NCBI GenBank assembly: GCA_023250155.1
Contig: JAHFBG010000001.1
Span: 187,131-251,130, forward strand
Length of the DNA: 64,000 nt
Source: Candidatus Melainabacteria bacterium
Lineage (GTDB): Bacteria; Cyanobacteriota; Vampirovibrionia; 2-02-FULL-35-15
Reading direction: 5' to 3'
Of this stretch, positions 18,026 through 28,361 are shown one piece after another; positions within the stretch are counted from its first letter, which is position 1, and every line of letters begins with the position of its first letter. The notes under the pieces are model-generated. The model worked only from the letters and a program-made list of their open reading frames with translations, had not been told where the DNA came from and made no database searches. Made by a program: the position numbers and the translations under genes.

Positions 18026-18051
18026 TAGATAGCAGTCGCGACTGCTATCTA
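18026..18051. repeat. Perfect 26-bp palindrome
   Basis: Each arm is TAGATAGCAGTCG. The core GTCGCGAC is identical to that of 9181-9208, while the outer parts differ. It lies 17 bp upstream of the DUF2721 gene. Confidence 0.9.
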
Positions 18052-18068
18052 CAGTTGAGGATATAAAA

Positions 18069-18524
18069 ATGAACGATTTAGATGCACCATTGTTTACTGC
18101 CATTGTTACCATGGCTATTTTAATTTCAGCTTGCGGTAGTCTTATAATCTCCACATCTAATAGATTGATTAGAGTAGTAGATATTTGTAGAGGCTTTTGT
18201 GAGCGAGCTAAATCTGAAACAAGTGAATCTGAACTGAATCAAATACTTTATCAGTTAAGCAAAATTGGTCCCAGAATAAAACTTCTTGAAACAGCGCTGA
18301 CAATGTTTTACGTTGCAATTAGTTGTTTTGCATTCACTACACTTTTTATGCCACTGGATAAAATTATTCCACAAGATCTTGGCACACTTATTTTATGCAG
18401 TGTTATTATCGGAGTTTTAATACTACCTATAGCAAGCATAATATTAGTAATTGAAAGGCAATTTTCCATGAAGTCAATTTGGCAAGAAATTGACTATGTC
18501 AACAAAACAGTTAAGCAAAAATAG
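18069..18524 (+). CDS. DUF2721 family membrane protein
   Basis: 151 residues with three membrane segments (about 8-30, 75-98, 105-130) and the family pattern of a first helix followed by STSNRLIRVVDICRG. Widespread in cyanobacteria and proteobacteria; function unknown. The stop codon's last base is the first base of a MITE-like element. No strong Shine-Dalgarno (GAGGAT lies 9 nt upstream). Confidence 0.75.
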   Translation: MNDLDAPLFTAIVTMAILISACGSLIISTSNRLIRVVDICRGFCERAKSETSESELNQILYQLSKIGPRIKLLETALTMFYVAISCFAFTTLFMPLDKIIPQDLGTLILCSVIIGVLILPIASIILVIERQFSMKSIWQEIDYVNKTVKQK

Positions 18525-18646
18525 TTACTGCCTAGCTACGGTGTATAAGAGCATATACTAAGCTTTTTGTGTAATTTATTTACCAAAAAGCGTCGTGAAA
18601 GAAGAGCGAGTTGAGCATTAGTGCGAAACGAGCGGTAGGTAGTAAC
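18524..18646. mobile_element. 123-bp MITE-like element, copy 1
   Basis: The terminal inverted repeats are GTTACTGCCTA (18524-18534) and TAGGTAGTAAC (18636-18646), 10 of 11 bases complementary. An inverted second copy is at 32894-33057. It carries no coding capacity. It sits between the converging DUF2721 and desaturase genes. Confidence 0.8.
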
Positions 18647-18662
18647 CAAAAATAAATAATGT

Positions 18663-19805
18663 TTAGATTTTTGGCAAAAGACAATTAGCCACTGTTTTAC
18701 CATCAGGAGAAACAAGGTGTGTATAATCCCCATATATTCTTGGTGTTTTAAATAGTAGTTTTACTGCATCTTTCATTGGTATAAGCTGAAAACGATCAGG
18801 ATACATCTCAAGCAACAACTTTCTAACTTTTGGATAATAATCAGAACTCATTGCTGGGAATAGATGATGTTCTACGTGATGTGAAAAGTTTGAGAATATT
18901 TTATCTACAAACCATGAGTTCTTCAGTGACAGGGAATTAACCAATGGATCATCAATGTCACCTGTTAGTGGTGATAAAAAATGATTTGTGTGAATGTATA
19001 GCATTGCAATGAAGTGAGATATTGCAACAGGAAGCAATGAAATTAAAATGTAGTTTACAAAGCTATATTTAGCAACGACAGTAAATAAAAATGCTTGAAA
19101 TAAAAAAATGACAATTAATTCAAATGTAACAATAGCTCTTTCCCTTTTTCCTTTGAACAATTGTTGTATTCTTTGATATTTTTTTTCTTCTTTTATACTT
19201 GTTTTTTTGGCTACAAGTCCATAATACATGGTGTTAAAAAAGTACCAAAAAAAACCACTTGACATAAGAATTAAACTAACTATTGGATTGACTGACTCAT
19301 TAGACAATCTTGTTTTATAAGCAATCTTTTCTGTTAAACTTTTTGGTTTTTCATCTATGGTATAGCTTCTGTCTGGATCTTCTGTGTGTCCTGTAGTGGC
19401 ATGATGTAGGTTGTGTACTCTTTGCCAGAAAAGTGGTGCAAATAAATTCAATAAACCAACTGAGAGTCCTGTGAAGTATGTAAGTCTTTTTGATTGTATT
19501 ATAGAACCATGACAGAGATCATGTAAGAAAAAAGTTAATGCGCCAAGTGTAATGCCCATAATGATTGATAAGGCTAACTTAAATGGTACAAAATTCAACC
19601 CCATGATGCTAAACATACAGCTAAAATAAATCATCATAGAGATTATATATAAACTCGTGTGTTTTATATTTGGTTTAAAATATTCTTCTGGTAAATGTTT
19701 TCTTAGGACAGAGCGATATTCACTCTTTGAAATCAGCTTTAAATTTGTTAGTGAATCCTTACTAAGAACCGCCCTTGGTCTTTTTTGAGTGTTGTTTAAT
19801 TCCAT
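18663..19805 (-). CDS. Membrane fatty acid desaturase
   Basis: 380 residues with the three histidine boxes that bind the di-iron centre: HDLCH (95-99), HNLHH (131-135) and HVEHH (310-314). Membrane segments lie between them. Family PF00487; it introduces a double bond into an acyl chain using O2 and ferredoxin or cytochrome b5. The O2 requirement suggests a host with at least microaerobic life. Regiospecificity cannot be told. No fused cytochrome domain. Confidence 0.92.
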   Translation of the reverse strand: MELNNTQKRPRAVLSKDSLTNLKLISKSEYRSVLRKHLPEEYFKPNIKHTSLYIISMMIYFSCMFSIMGLNFVPFKLALSIIMGITLGALTFFLHDLCHGSIIQSKRLTYFTGLSVGLLNLFAPLFWQRVHNLHHATTGHTEDPDRSYTIDEKPKSLTEKIAYKTRLSNESVNPIVSLILMSSGFFWYFFNTMYYGLVAKKTSIKEEKKYQRIQQLFKGKRERAIVTFELIVIFLFQAFLFTVVAKYSFVNYILISLLPVAISHFIAMLYIHTNHFLSPLTGDIDDPLVNSLSLKNSWFVDKIFSNFSHHVEHHLFPAMSSDYYPKVRKLLLEMYPDRFQLIPMKDAVKLLFKTPRIYGDYTHLVSPDGKTVANCLLPKI

Positions 19806-19968
19806 TTATTTTTTACCTTTTCAATAACCAGATTTATTATAACCAGCTAGTGATTTTATAGTACTGCTATATCCCATGAAATAAAAAAAACTATGAAGCT
19901 TCTTCTGGATCATTTCTAATCTAAGAAGAATCATTCAAAGAAAACCTCATAATTTTTCAACAAGAAGA

Positions 19969-20295
19969 TTAATAATTTTTGTTATAGCTTCTTCTTTGTG
20001 GTCTATCAAAACCGGAATTTCCGCCTCTGCTTCCACCACCTTCTTCGCCTTGATTTCTGGCAAGGCTTACGTTTATTGCTCTGCCTTTAATTTCTTGACC
20101 ATTTAGTGCATCAATTGCCTTTTGAGCAGCATCTTCAGTACTCATTTCAACAAAACCAAAACCGCGAGATCTACCAGTCATTTTATCGGTAACTACCTTA
20201 GCTGATGTAACCTCACCATACTCTTTAAATAAATCAGTTAATTCAAAATCATTAACTTGAAATGATATATTACCTACAAATAATTTTGTACCCAT
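19969..20295 (-). CDS. Single-RRM glycine-rich RNA-binding protein
   Basis: 108 residues. One RRM with RNP2 (KLFVGNIS, 4-11) and RNP1 (RGFGFVEM, 44-51), then a Gly/Arg-rich tail (EEGGGSRGGNSGFDRPQRR). This is the architecture of cyanobacterial Rbp proteins, which are often cold-induced. Preceded by GAAAGAGGACAAA. It has its own promoter about 140 bp upstream and a long leader. Confidence 0.92.
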   Translation of the reverse strand: MGTKLFVGNISFQVNDFELTDLFKEYGEVTSAKVVTDKMTGRSRGFGFVEMSTEDAAQKAIDALNGQEIKGRAINVSLARNQGEEGGGSRGGNSGFDRPQRRSYNKNY

Positions 20296-20426
20296 TTTGT
20301 CCTCTTTCTTTTTAAATGTAGATGAGTGCTTTTGAAAGAGAACAAGTAAAAGACCAACTTGATTAACAGGACTAGAACTTTATACTCTATCTTAAGATCC
20401 CAAAACTACTAACTATCTGTCTAAAC

Positions 20427-20443
20427 TAGACATGTCTATTATA
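20427..20443 (-). promoter_or_regulatory. Extended -10 promoter and overlapping palindrome for the RRM gene
   Basis: On the minus strand TG-G-TATAAT occupies about 20438-20446. A perfect 12-bp palindrome TAGACATGTCTA (20427-20438) overlaps its last base and covers the expected transcription start, as an operator would. The predicted leader is about 135 nt. Confidence 0.5.
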
Positions 20444-20501
20444 CCACAATGAGGCATTGATAAAGCCACCCATAGTGTTAGCTTTGGCTCATCGATGTGT
20501 T

Positions 20502-21011
20502 TTAATGTTCCTTTAAACCACAAGTGCCTGATTTTTTATAATAGCAAGATCTTTCCTTAACCATCTTTTCATAGATCTCATTTAATTTTTTTTCAGCATA
20601 ATCATTATGTAAAATGGGGTTTAATATTTTTGTGGCAGTAAGGTTGTCTATGACTGTTCTGAAAACTTTATAACCAATTAATACCTCCCCATTAGGTGTA
20701 ACCATGTGTATATCCTTTTCACATTCTTCTTTTGTTAAGGAAGGAAACATTTTATAGGTTGAGAGATCACGATAGGATTTAAATTTAAATTTCCCTTCCC
20801 AGTCCAACTGCTTAATTTGTTTTCTAGCAGATCTGCAATAAGGACAAACATTATCGTAAATAATCCAGTACTTGCCATCAGGGTTAAGTATTTGTGTTTT
20901 TGTAATTTCATCTGTAGCAAGTATTGGTAAAAAGCTAATTGTATAAGCTAGAAGCAAACTTATTATAAGTTGTTTTCTAGAGATCCATTTTTTTATTCTA
21001 AGCATATTCAA
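20502..21011 (-). CDS. Exported DCC (DUF393) thiol-disulfide protein
   Basis: 169 residues. An N-terminal hydrophobic segment (LIISLLLAYTISFLPILA) would export or anchor it. The DCC-family motif follows: YDNVCPYCR, with Cys56 and Cys59 in a thioredoxin-like CxxC. Then come the expected strands (FKFKSYRDLS) and the MVTPNGEVLIGYKVF segment. The C-terminal CYYKKSGTCG adds another Cys pair. DCC proteins are usually cytoplasmic; an extracytoplasmic redox role is inferred from the signal. Confidence 0.75.
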   Translation of the reverse strand: MNMLRIKKWISRKQLIISLLLAYTISFLPILATDEITKTQILNPDGKYWIIYDNVCPYCRSARKQIKQLDWEGKFKFKSYRDLSTYKMFPSLTKEECEKDIHMVTPNGEVLIGYKVFRTVIDNLTATKILNPILHNDYAEKKLNEIYEKMVKERSCYYKKSGTCGLKEH

Positions 21012-21429
21012 TATGATAATAATAGACGTAAACAGTTTAAATGTCTTCCATAAATTATATCTTTTTATATGAAGTGAAGCATAAAACCCATAGGTAAGCC
21101 AGATACTAAAATTGTTCCCGTGTTTGCTTGAACTGTTTTACTTAGTTTTGACATAGGGATATCCTAATAAATTATCTTGACTGGTTGTTGAACAATTCTA
21201 TAAAAAATACGGTATTTCTTAATTTCTATAGTCTTTTTTTTCTTATGTGATCTGGCGCACAAAGTTTTCAGGGATAACACAAATTTACTTTATAATTTTC
21301 GTCACAGTATATATGTGATACCCCTATTACATTAACTGTTCATTAATCTCAACATGAGAAAACTATTCATGTCAAGCAAACAAACCTTGACTTGGGTTAC
21401 ATTAACAAAGATAGAGAAAGAATAACACC
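21012..21429. other. 418-bp intergenic region
   Basis: Divergent region between the DCC gene and the collagen-like gene. I see no conserved gene. A 29-codon minus-strand ORF (21065-21154) with AGGA before its ATG is possible but unsupported otherwise. No confident promoter could be fixed. Confidence 0.5.
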
Positions 21430-24400
21430 ATGAAACTAAATCTAAAAATAAAAAAAGCACTAGCAAGTTTTCTCATCCTCACTTTATTGAGTGGACAGTT
21501 TTCGGCCGGTGCAAATGTAAGTATCCCAACAAAAGCATTTAGTTATAGATCACAAGAAAATCTTTCAAGTTTATTACTACCTACTTTTAGACATGACAGA
21601 AATAATATTGAATTAAATGAAAAAGCTACAATTGATTTAATACTTGAATCAAATTCAAAAATAGTAAAAGTAGAAGTTGTGGGAGCTGATGGTAATGGTC
21701 TTAGTACAGATAGTGACAATCTTATAAAGAACGGATTAAAAATATTAAGTTCTAATAGCAAACCAAATAAACAAGTTGCAGCAAGACGTAAACCAAATAA
21801 AACTTCTTTTGTCACATTCAATCTTGCCAACCCAGTCAATGGATCAAATATAATTCAAGCAATTGATTTTACAGTATTGAAAATCAATTTAAGAGGTCTT
21901 TTACCTGGATCTTATACATTAAAGGCTACAGTTGATGGGCAAAGAAGTGCATTTACTACAGTAGTTACAAGAGCTGATTTTAGACTAGATGGTATAACTC
22001 CTTCAGTAATTGGTCTTGGAGTTGAAACTAAATTAACAATTATAGGAAAAGGCTTAGACTCATTAACCGATGTAGTTTTAGGAAGCAATGATATTGAAAT
22101 TAGAGATATACAAAGTCTTGATGATTCAACCTTAACTGTTACAGCATTTGCAAAAGAAATGACATCACCTGGTTATAGGGATGTAACTATTACAAGTCCT
22201 CTTCTTGGAATGGCAGTTACTTTAGTAAATGGATTATTGGTTACTAAAGGAAATGGTTTAGGAATAGATGTTGAAAATATTATGGATGGAGTAGCAGGTA
22301 AAGATGGAATGGATGGTGCTTCTGGCAAAGATGGAATGGATGGAGCTTCTGGCAAAGATGGTAAAGGTCTTTGTAATAATCCTAATGATTTACTTATGAT
22401 ATTTACAAACAATTTACCAGCAGGAAGTCAACCAACTTCATTTTTTGATCCTATTCTTTGTAACTTAACTTTTGGCATACCAACAGGTTTCAATGGTGTT
22501 AATGGAAATAGTGGTGTTGATGGAATGGGTCTTTGTAATGATATGACTGCAGTTCCATCTACTATGGTTACTACATTAGCTCCTGCTTCAATGGCAACAG
22601 TTTCTCTTGATCCTACTGCATGTACTTTAACATATGGAATACCACAAGGCGATCAAGGTGTAGTTGGTATGGATGGAACAAACGGAACGAATGGTACTAA
22701 CGGAACTAATGGAACCAACGGTACGAACGGTATGGATGGAACAAACGGAACGAACGGTACAAACGGAACAAATGGTTTAACTAGTTTAATAAACACTACA
22801 ACAGAATCAGCAGGAGCAAATTGTGCAACTGGTGGGAAGAAAGTAGAAGTAGGTTTAGATTCAGACAATAATAGTATGTTAGATGCAGGTGAAATCCTAC
22901 AAACATCATATGTATGCAATGGTACTGCTGGTACAAACGGTACAAATGGAACGAACGGTATGGATGGAACGAACGGAACCAATGGTACAAATGGAACCAA
23001 TGGTACGAATGGAACAAACGGTACTAACGGAACAAATGGAACTAATGGAACCAATGGTTTAAGCACTTTAATAAACGCTACAACAGAATTAGCAGGAGCA
23101 AATTGTACAAATGGTGGAAAGAAAGTAGAAGTAGGTTTAGATTCAGACAATAATAGTATGTTAGATGCAGGTGAAGTTACTCAAACTACTTATGTATGCA
23201 ATGGCACAAATGGTACTAACGGAACCAATGGTACAAATGGAACTAACGGTATGGATGGAACGAATGGAACTAACGGTACTAACGGTACAAATGGTTTAAA
23301 TAGTTTAGTTAGCTCTGTATCAGAATCAGCAGGAGCAAATTGTACAACTGGTGGTAGAAAAGTTACAAGTGGTTTAGATACAAACAACAACAACGTACTT
23401 GAAGCAGGTGAAGTCACTCAGACTACTTATGTATGTAATGGCACAAATGGAACAAACGGAACCAATGGTACAAATGGAACCAACGGTACTAATGGAACAA
23501 ACGGTACTAACGGAACAAATGGTTTAAACAGTTTAGTTAATACTGTAAATGAAGCTATTGGTCCAAACTGTGCAACTGGTGGTAAGAAAGTAGAGACAGG
23601 AATTGATACAAGCAATAATAACGTACTTGAAGCAGGCGAAGTTGTACAAACATCATATGTATGCAATGGAACGAATGGAACAAACGGAACCAATGGAACG
23701 AACGGTACGAATGGAACTAACGGAACAAACGGAACTAATGGAACAAACGGTATTAACTGCTGGGATACAAATGCAAATGGTGTAAACGATTCAACTGAAG
23801 ATGTAAACATGGATAGTGCGTATACAGTAGCTGATTGCCAAGGTGCAGCTGATATTGCAAGTATAGAAGATGTCATTAACAGCTGGTCATCTTTATCAGA
23901 TGAACAAAACTATACAACAGCTTCAGGTGCTATGGCTAGAATGGTTAAAATACCAAGATTTATTTTAGATGGAGTAATTTATGGTGGCTTCTGGATAGAC
24001 AAATACGAAGCATCAAGATCAGATGCTACACCTACAGCTGAAGGATCATCTTCTGTACCAGCTAGTAAAAGAGGTGTAGTACCATGGACAAGCATAAATC
24101 TAGCTACAGCTAAAGCCAATGCAAGTAATGCAAACAGACAAATCTCAAGCATAGGTTCATGTAAACTAATAGGAAATAAAGAATGGACAACATTATATCT
24201 ATTAGGAAGATATGCCAAAGAAAAAAATATATTTGGTGCAACAGCAACAGATGGATGGAATGAAAGAGGAAATACAAGGTCAGCAAAAGATGGTAGAAAC
24301 GATCCATCATTTACATGTACAGCTGATCCTAATGTATCTGGCAGATGTTTAACAGGAACTGGTTATAAGAGCTGGGGACATTTATTAGACTCTACAGCTA

Positions 24401-24933
24401 CTACTAATGCTAAGAGTGGTTCTGGCGCCGGTCAAGGATCATTAGGTGGATCTGCAGATGCTACTAAAGATGATGGTGGTGGAACAGGTGCAGATACTTT
24501 CGATGGTGATTTACAAGTATATGATTTAGTAGGAAATGCAAAAGAATGGATTGATTATACAGTTACAACAACTAGTGGAACTACTAAAGTTGATGCAGGA
24601 TATCAAGGAGCAGGAGTTACAGTTCCATTTACAATGAGCAATTACTTTTCTTTCAGTACATTATCTACAAGTGCAGACTTTCAAGGATTAGGATTAGGTA
24701 GTGGAGCAGGCTCTGGAAGTAATGTTACAGATACTAATGGTGGTTTAAATGATGGAAAAGTTGCATTGCCAGGAAGTGATGGTAGCTATGGTACAGTTCG
24801 TGGTGGTGCATTCAATCAAGGTACCCCTGCAGATATCCGTTCCCCACTCCAAATTGATATAAGCACAGCTACAACTACTACAGAAACATCACGTGGATTT
24901 AGAGTCATATGTGATTTTACTAGTGGGCAGTAA
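21430..24933 (+). CDS. Collagen-like surface protein with TIG domain, Cys modules and FGE-like C-terminus
   Basis: 1167 residues. Order: a signal peptide (1-28); a beta-rich region; an IPT/TIG-like domain (about 182-275, [10 protein letters not shown]...TLTIIGKGL); a short GKDGMDG tract; then five Gly-Thr-Asn triplet tracts (collagen-like Gly-X-Y) separated by four modules of the form GANC-x-TGGKKV...DAGE...YVCNG, each with two Cys. Last comes a domain of about 330 residues resembling FGE-sulfatase/SUMF1 folds ([38 protein letters not shown]). Such proteins form fibrous extracellular stalks with a globular tip; the ligand is unknown. Codons within the triplet tracts are mixed, suggesting selection on the protein. 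Confidence 0.85.
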   Translation: MKLNLKIKKALASFLILTLLSGQFSAGANVSIPTKAFSYRSQENLSSLLLPTFRHDRNNIELNEKATIDLILESNSKIVKVEVVGADGNGLSTDSDNLIKNGLKILSSNSKPNKQVAARRKPNKTSFVTFNLANPVNGSNIIQAIDFTVLKINLRGLLPGSYTLKATVDGQRSAFTTVVTRADFRLDGITPSVIGLGVETKLTIIGKGLDSLTDVVLGSNDIEIRDIQSLDDSTLTVTAFAKEMTSPGYRDVTITSPLLGMAVTLVNGLLVTKGNGLGIDVENIMDGVAGKDGMDGASGKDGMDGASGKDGKGLCNNPNDLLMIFTNNLPAGSQPTSFFDPILCNLTFGIPTGFNGVNGNSGVDGMGLCNDMTAVPSTMVTTLAPASMATVSLDPTACTLTYGIPQGDQGVVGMDGTNGTNGTNGTNGTNGTNGMDGTNGTNGTNGTNGLTSLINTTTESAGANCATGGKKVEVGLDSDNNSMLDAGEILQTSYVCNGTAGTNGTNGTNGMDGTNGTNGTNGTNGTNGTNGTNGTNGTNGTNGLSTLINATTELAGANCTNGGKKVEVGLDSDNNSMLDAGEVTQTTYVCNGTNGTNGTNGTNGTNGMDGTNGTNGTNGTNGLNSLVSSVSESAGANCTTGGRKVTSGLDTNNNNVLEAGEVTQTTYVCNGTNGTNGTNGTNGTNGTNGTNGTNGTNGLNSLVNTVNEAIGPNCATGGKKVETGIDTSNNNVLEAGEVVQTSYVCNGTNGTNGTNGTNGTNGTNGTNGTNGTNGINCWDTNANGVNDSTEDVNMDSAYTVADCQGAADIASIEDVINSWSSLSDEQNYTTASGAMARMVKIPRFILDGVIYGGFWIDKYEASRSDATPTAEGSSSVPASKRGVVPWTSINLATAKANASNANRQISSIGSCKLIGNKEWTTLYLLGRYAKEKNIFGATATDGWNERGNTRSAKDGRNDPSFTCTADPNVSGRCLTGTGYKSWGHLLDSTATTNAKSGSGAGQGSLGGSADATKDDGGGTGADTFDGDLQVYDLVGNAKEWIDYTVTTTSGTTKVDAGYQGAGVTVPFTMSNYFSFSTLSTSADFQGLGLGSGAGSGSNVTDTNGGLNDGKVALPGSDGSYGTVRGGAFNQGTPADIRSPLQIDISTATTTTETSRGFRVICDFTSGQ
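22672..23756 (+). repeat. Five Gly-Thr-Asn collagen-like tracts with four intervening Cys modules
   Basis: The 9-bp-type coding repeats lie at about 22672-22776, 22921-23058, 23206-23301, 23437-23526 and 23668-23756. The intervening units of about 47 codons are homologous to one another. Confidence 0.9.
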
Positions 24934-24935
24934 CA

Positions 24936-24968
24936 TGTCATTGCGAGGGCTTTAGCCCGAAGCAATCT
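24936..24968. repeat. TGTCATTGCGAG...GCAATCT dispersed repeat
   Basis: A short hairpin element (inner arms GGGCT/AGCCC) directly after the collagen-like gene. The same ends occur at 29996-30110. Sequences of this type are known dispersed repeats in many unrelated bacterial genomes. Confidence 0.75.
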
Positions 24969-25192
24969 CATGTAATAAAAAATTATTTTTATTGCAATAG
25001 GCTTCTTTCTTGTTAGAAAAATTGATTGACTTTTAACCTGTCTGTTACAATGCAATTACAATAAGCTTCTTAACCTATTATCATCTACATTTAAAAATTG
25101 ATTTTAATATTGGAACAGATCATTTTAATTTCTGTCTGCTACAATTAAGGTAAAGTTATAGCTTAGCCAAATGAACTACCTAAGGAGGGTAT

Positions 25193-25825
25193 ATGCCACT
25201 ATTAGCTAGTAAGATTCTTCCTTCTTTAAACATTGAAACCATTATAAGCTCAATCAATCAATTTAAACATAAACAATCTGAAATCCCTGAAATTACTAAT
25301 CTTGTTCCTCTTAAAGAAGCACCAATTACAAAAAAAACTAAACAAAAAGTAGCTGTGGCTACTCGTGAGGAATTGCGTGAAAAGAATAATATATCTAGGC
25401 GAGACAGTGTAGAAAAAGGACTTAAGCTACTTGAAATAAAAGATATTATTAGTAATTTAGATGAAATAGCAAGAGGAAAAAACCAAGACAATTATTATGG
25501 CTTTAAGCCCACAAAGCAGCTTAATAAAGATGATGCAATAATAGGACAAATTGCACAAGGACTTAGTGATGTACTGAGTATTTATCCAAGCTCACAAAAT
25601 ATAGAAGCAGCTAGTGGGTTTATTCAGATGGTAGATTTAATAGATGATTTAGAAGGAGTAGCAAGTGAAGGTGAAAAAGGAGGTTTTGGATTTCGTTCAG
25701 CTACTGCACAAATTGAAACCCCTATTCAGATACAAGCAGCTAAGTCAGCCAGGGAAATAAGAGCTAAAATCCCATATATATTAGAGTGGCTTGAAGTACC
25801 TAAATATATGCCAAGTAGAAATTAA
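25193..25825 (+). CDS. Hypothetical cytoplasmic protein
   Basis: 210 residues with a strong AAGGAGG 5 nt before the ATG, so it is very probably expressed. No signal peptide. A basic N-terminal part (KKTKQKVAVATREELREKN) precedes a mostly helical region of about 130 residues (SVEKGLKLLEIKDIISNLDE, IGQIAQGLSDVLSIYP, FIQMVDLIDDLEGVA). No family recognised. Its 3' end overlaps the convergent helicase gene by 4 bp. Confidence 0.7.
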   Translation: MPLLASKILPSLNIETIISSINQFKHKQSEIPEITNLVPLKEAPITKKTKQKVAVATREELREKNNISRRDSVEKGLKLLEIKDIISNLDEIARGKNQDNYYGFKPTKQLNKDDAIIGQIAQGLSDVLSIYPSSQNIEAASGFIQMVDLIDDLEGVASEGEKGGFGFRSATAQIETPIQIQAAKSAREIRAKIPYILEWLEVPKYMPSRN

Positions 25826-28143
25826 ACTACTTCTTTTACAGGCTCTTTATCCATCAATTCCAATGCTTGTTTTGAAAGGTCTATTACTTCTTTTTTTAAA
25901 TAAGGTGCGTTTTTAATGTGACGAAGTAAATCCATAGTTCTTCTTCCTGCTCGAACAAGATCTCCATCGTCTAAGTTTGTCATTAGAAGAAGGTCTTCCC
26001 ATTTAGTTTCTTTTTTGCACCAGTGTAGGATTAGTCCAGAAAGTATAGGACTAAAATTGACCTTAATATCTATATCATTGTCTCTTTGTTCTTTTACTAA
26101 ATCCCGCGCCATTTTTTCAATTACATTAAAAATACTTTCAATATTTTCAGATACCCTTGCTCTTGTATAGGTTCTTGGGCGGACATCATCTAATGCTAGG
26201 CTTGATATACATGCAGCAAATTCATGTGGCTGCAAATGCGTAAAATTACAGTGTAAAAGAACCTCAGCAGTAAATAAAATGTTTTCACCTCTCAAATGCC
26301 CTGTCATTATGCCGCGTTCCGTAGGTACATTGTTTTTTAAATAGCCACGATTTGTTAGTATCTTGCACAATTTTAAAAATTGGTTCCAGTAATAATCTCC
26401 TCGACTGTCTGAATACTTGTTTATAATTTTTATTTTATTTTCAAATTGACGTGCTTTCTTTTCTGCTTTATGGCAAAGATCTTTATTTGGGCATGGAAAA
26501 CAAGGATATTTTTTATGTCCTTCAAGTGCTATTTTCAATTCGTTTTTATAATGTGAACCATCAGGATTTTTTTGTTTTTCAAGAACTGTAATCATTCTCT
26601 TTATTTCATGAATAGCCTCATCTTGTTTTCTGAACTTTGCTATATCGCCCTTATCGTTTGGATCTGGACAAGGATATAGTTTTAGTTTTGGGAGATCAAT
26701 TTCAAGACGTATTTTCTCATCAAGATACTGCTTAAGATCTTTGTTTATTAGATATTGACCAAAGCTTTTATGTAAAAGATCTTTAATTTGATCTACTGAA
26801 TGATTTTGTAAAAGATTTAAAGCCATTGAATAGTTAGGTGTAAACTGACTTACAAGTGGTTCAGGTGGACTACAAGCTAATTTTGCTGCAAAAGCAGGAC
26901 TGTGATCAATAGTTTCTTTGATGACTACATTTCCTACTTCATCCATTCCACGTCGTCCTGCACGACCGGACATCTGTAAGAACTGATTGCTGGATAAGTT
27001 TTGATGCCCTGCGTCTCCACGTTTTCCAAGATTGCTTATAACAGTAGTTTTAGCTGGCATATTTATACCAGCAGCTAGTGTTTCAGTAGCAAACACTGCT
27101 TTAATTAAACCTTTGCTAAAAAGCTCTTCTACAATAGCTTTCCATTGTGGCAATAAACCTGCATGGTGAACTGCTAAGCCCTGATAGAGAGACCCAAGAT
27201 GTTTATGTTTAAATAAATATTCATTTCCATAGGTTCTTTTCTGAATTATATCGGATAAAGTTTTTCTTTCATCCATAGTTAATAAGCTATAACCAAGGGG
27301 TTGACAGTCTTTTAATGCAAGTTCACAGCCTTTTCTTGAGAATACAAAATAAATTGCTGGTAATAGTGCTTTTTTGTGAAGCTCACTAACTATGCTAGGG
27401 ATACCAATGCCTGTATTTTTAACTTTATGTTTTTGTAGATCACGAAACTTTTGTTTATGTCCAGTAAAAGAATCTTTATGTACTTTTAGCTGTGGATTTA
27501 ATAGTTTGTTTGTAGTGAGTAGTGGATATATGTGTGATTCTTTAAAATAATAGAACCTAAGCGGCACAGGTCTTTCAAATGATTCTATCAATTTTGTATT
27601 TGTGTGAACATTTGAAATCCAGCTACTAAGCTCACCTGCATTTGCAATAGTGGCTGAAAGAGCAAGTATTTGAATGTTTGATGGGGAATAAATAATACTT
27701 TCCTCCCAGACCGTACCGCGTTCTGGATCGTTCATATAATGACACTCGTCGAGAACTACATAACGCAAGTGTTTTAAGTTTTCATCTACTGAGCCAAACA
27801 ATGTTCCATATAACATATTTCTATAAATCTCAGTAGTCATTACTACTATTTGTGCATCTCTATTAGAGGCAGCATCACCAGTTACGATTCCTACATTTTG
27901 TTCACCATATTTTTTCTGGAAGTCATGAAATTTTTGATTACTTAGTGCTTTAAGTGGTGTAGTGTAAAAGACTCTGTCCACTCCTTTTAACGCTTCTTCT
28001 ATAACAAACTCTGCAATAGCAGTTTTTCCTGATCCTGTAGGTGCACTTACCACTACACTAAAACCTTGTTTTAAAAAGCTAATTGCTTCTTCTTGAAATT
28101 GGTCAAGTTTGAATGATGCTTTTTCCATTAAATAATTTACCAA
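25822..28143 (-). CDS. Ski2-like superfamily 2 RNA helicase
   Basis: 773 residues. SF2 motifs: SAPTGSGKT (I, about 33-41), DECHYMND (II), SATIANAGELSSWI (III), ATETLAAGINMPAKTTV and QMSGRAGRRGMDEVG (VI). A Cys cluster (YPCFPCPNKDLCHKAEKKA) matches the one in cyanobacterial and actinobacterial members. The C-terminus is DSHCT-like. Related eukaryotic proteins (Ski2, Mtr4) unwind RNA for decay; a bacterial role in RNA processing is inferred. The start may be the Met at 28143 or the one five codons later. Confidence 0.92.
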   Translation of the reverse strand: MVNYLMEKASFKLDQFQEEAISFLKQGFSVVVSAPTGSGKTAIAEFVIEEALKGVDRVFYTTPLKALSNQKFHDFQKKYGEQNVGIVTGDAASNRDAQIVVMTTEIYRNMLYGTLFGSVDENLKHLRYVVLDECHYMNDPERGTVWEESIIYSPSNIQILALSATIANAGELSSWISNVHTNTKLIESFERPVPLRFYYFKESHIYPLLTTNKLLNPQLKVHKDSFTGHKQKFRDLQKHKVKNTGIGIPSIVSELHKKALLPAIYFVFSRKGCELALKDCQPLGYSLLTMDERKTLSDIIQKRTYGNEYLFKHKHLGSLYQGLAVHHAGLLPQWKAIVEELFSKGLIKAVFATETLAAGINMPAKTTVISNLGKRGDAGHQNLSSNQFLQMSGRAGRRGMDEVGNVVIKETIDHSPAFAAKLACSPPEPLVSQFTPNYSMALNLLQNHSVDQIKDLLHKSFGQYLINKDLKQYLDEKIRLEIDLPKLKLYPCPDPNDKGDIAKFRKQDEAIHEIKRMITVLEKQKNPDGSHYKNELKIALEGHKKYPCFPCPNKDLCHKAEKKARQFENKIKIINKYSDSRGDYYWNQFLKLCKILTNRGYLKNNVPTERGIMTGHLRGENILFTAEVLLHCNFTHLQPHEFAACISSLALDDVRPRTYTRARVSENIESIFNVIEKMARDLVKEQRDNDIDIKVNFSPILSGLILHWCKKETKWEDLLLMTNLDDGDLVRAGRRTMDLLRHIKNAPYLKKEVIDLSKQALELMDKEPVKEVV

Positions 28144-28237
28144 TGTTTGAGTGATTAAATAAGAGAAATATCTTTAAGTGTTAAAATAGTATTTTTACTT
28201 TGAGAAATTTGTAATATATCTAATTGTTTCATTGTGT

Positions 28238-28272
28238 GAACTAAAGGTAAGAAAATCTTTGACCTTTAGTTC
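28238..28272. promoter_or_regulatory. Perfect 11-bp inverted repeat between divergent genes
   Basis: GAACTAAAGGT and its exact complement flank a 13-bp spacer that can itself pair (AAGA/TCTT). It lies in the 218-bp gap between the divergent helicase and slipin genes, about 90 bp upstream of both. It may be an operator or an RNA hairpin. Confidence 0.5.
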
Positions 28273-28361
28273 ATAAGTTTAATAGATATATAATGTTTTG
28301 TACAGTATGATATTTTATTACATAGTAGTTATCAATCTTTAAAAGACAGGAGTAAGAAAAA

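Noticed and set aside
21065..21154. 29-codon minus-strand ORF
   Set aside because: It has AGGA before the ATG, but nothing else supports it; mentioned only in the intergenic note.
22653..23876. Minus-strand Val-Pro-rich proteins
   Set aside because: They are antisense readings of the Gly-Thr-Asn tracts; they lack ribosome sites and overlap a gene with clear domains.
21430..24933. Diversity-generating retroelement target (FGE/C-type-lectin-like C-terminus)
   Set aside because: The fold is typical of such targets, but I see no reverse transcriptase, no accessory gene and no template copy of the 3' end within the window.
24936..24968. Rho-independent terminator of the collagen-like gene
   Set aside because: The hairpin has no U-tract, and its sequence matches a dispersed repeat family seen again at 29996.
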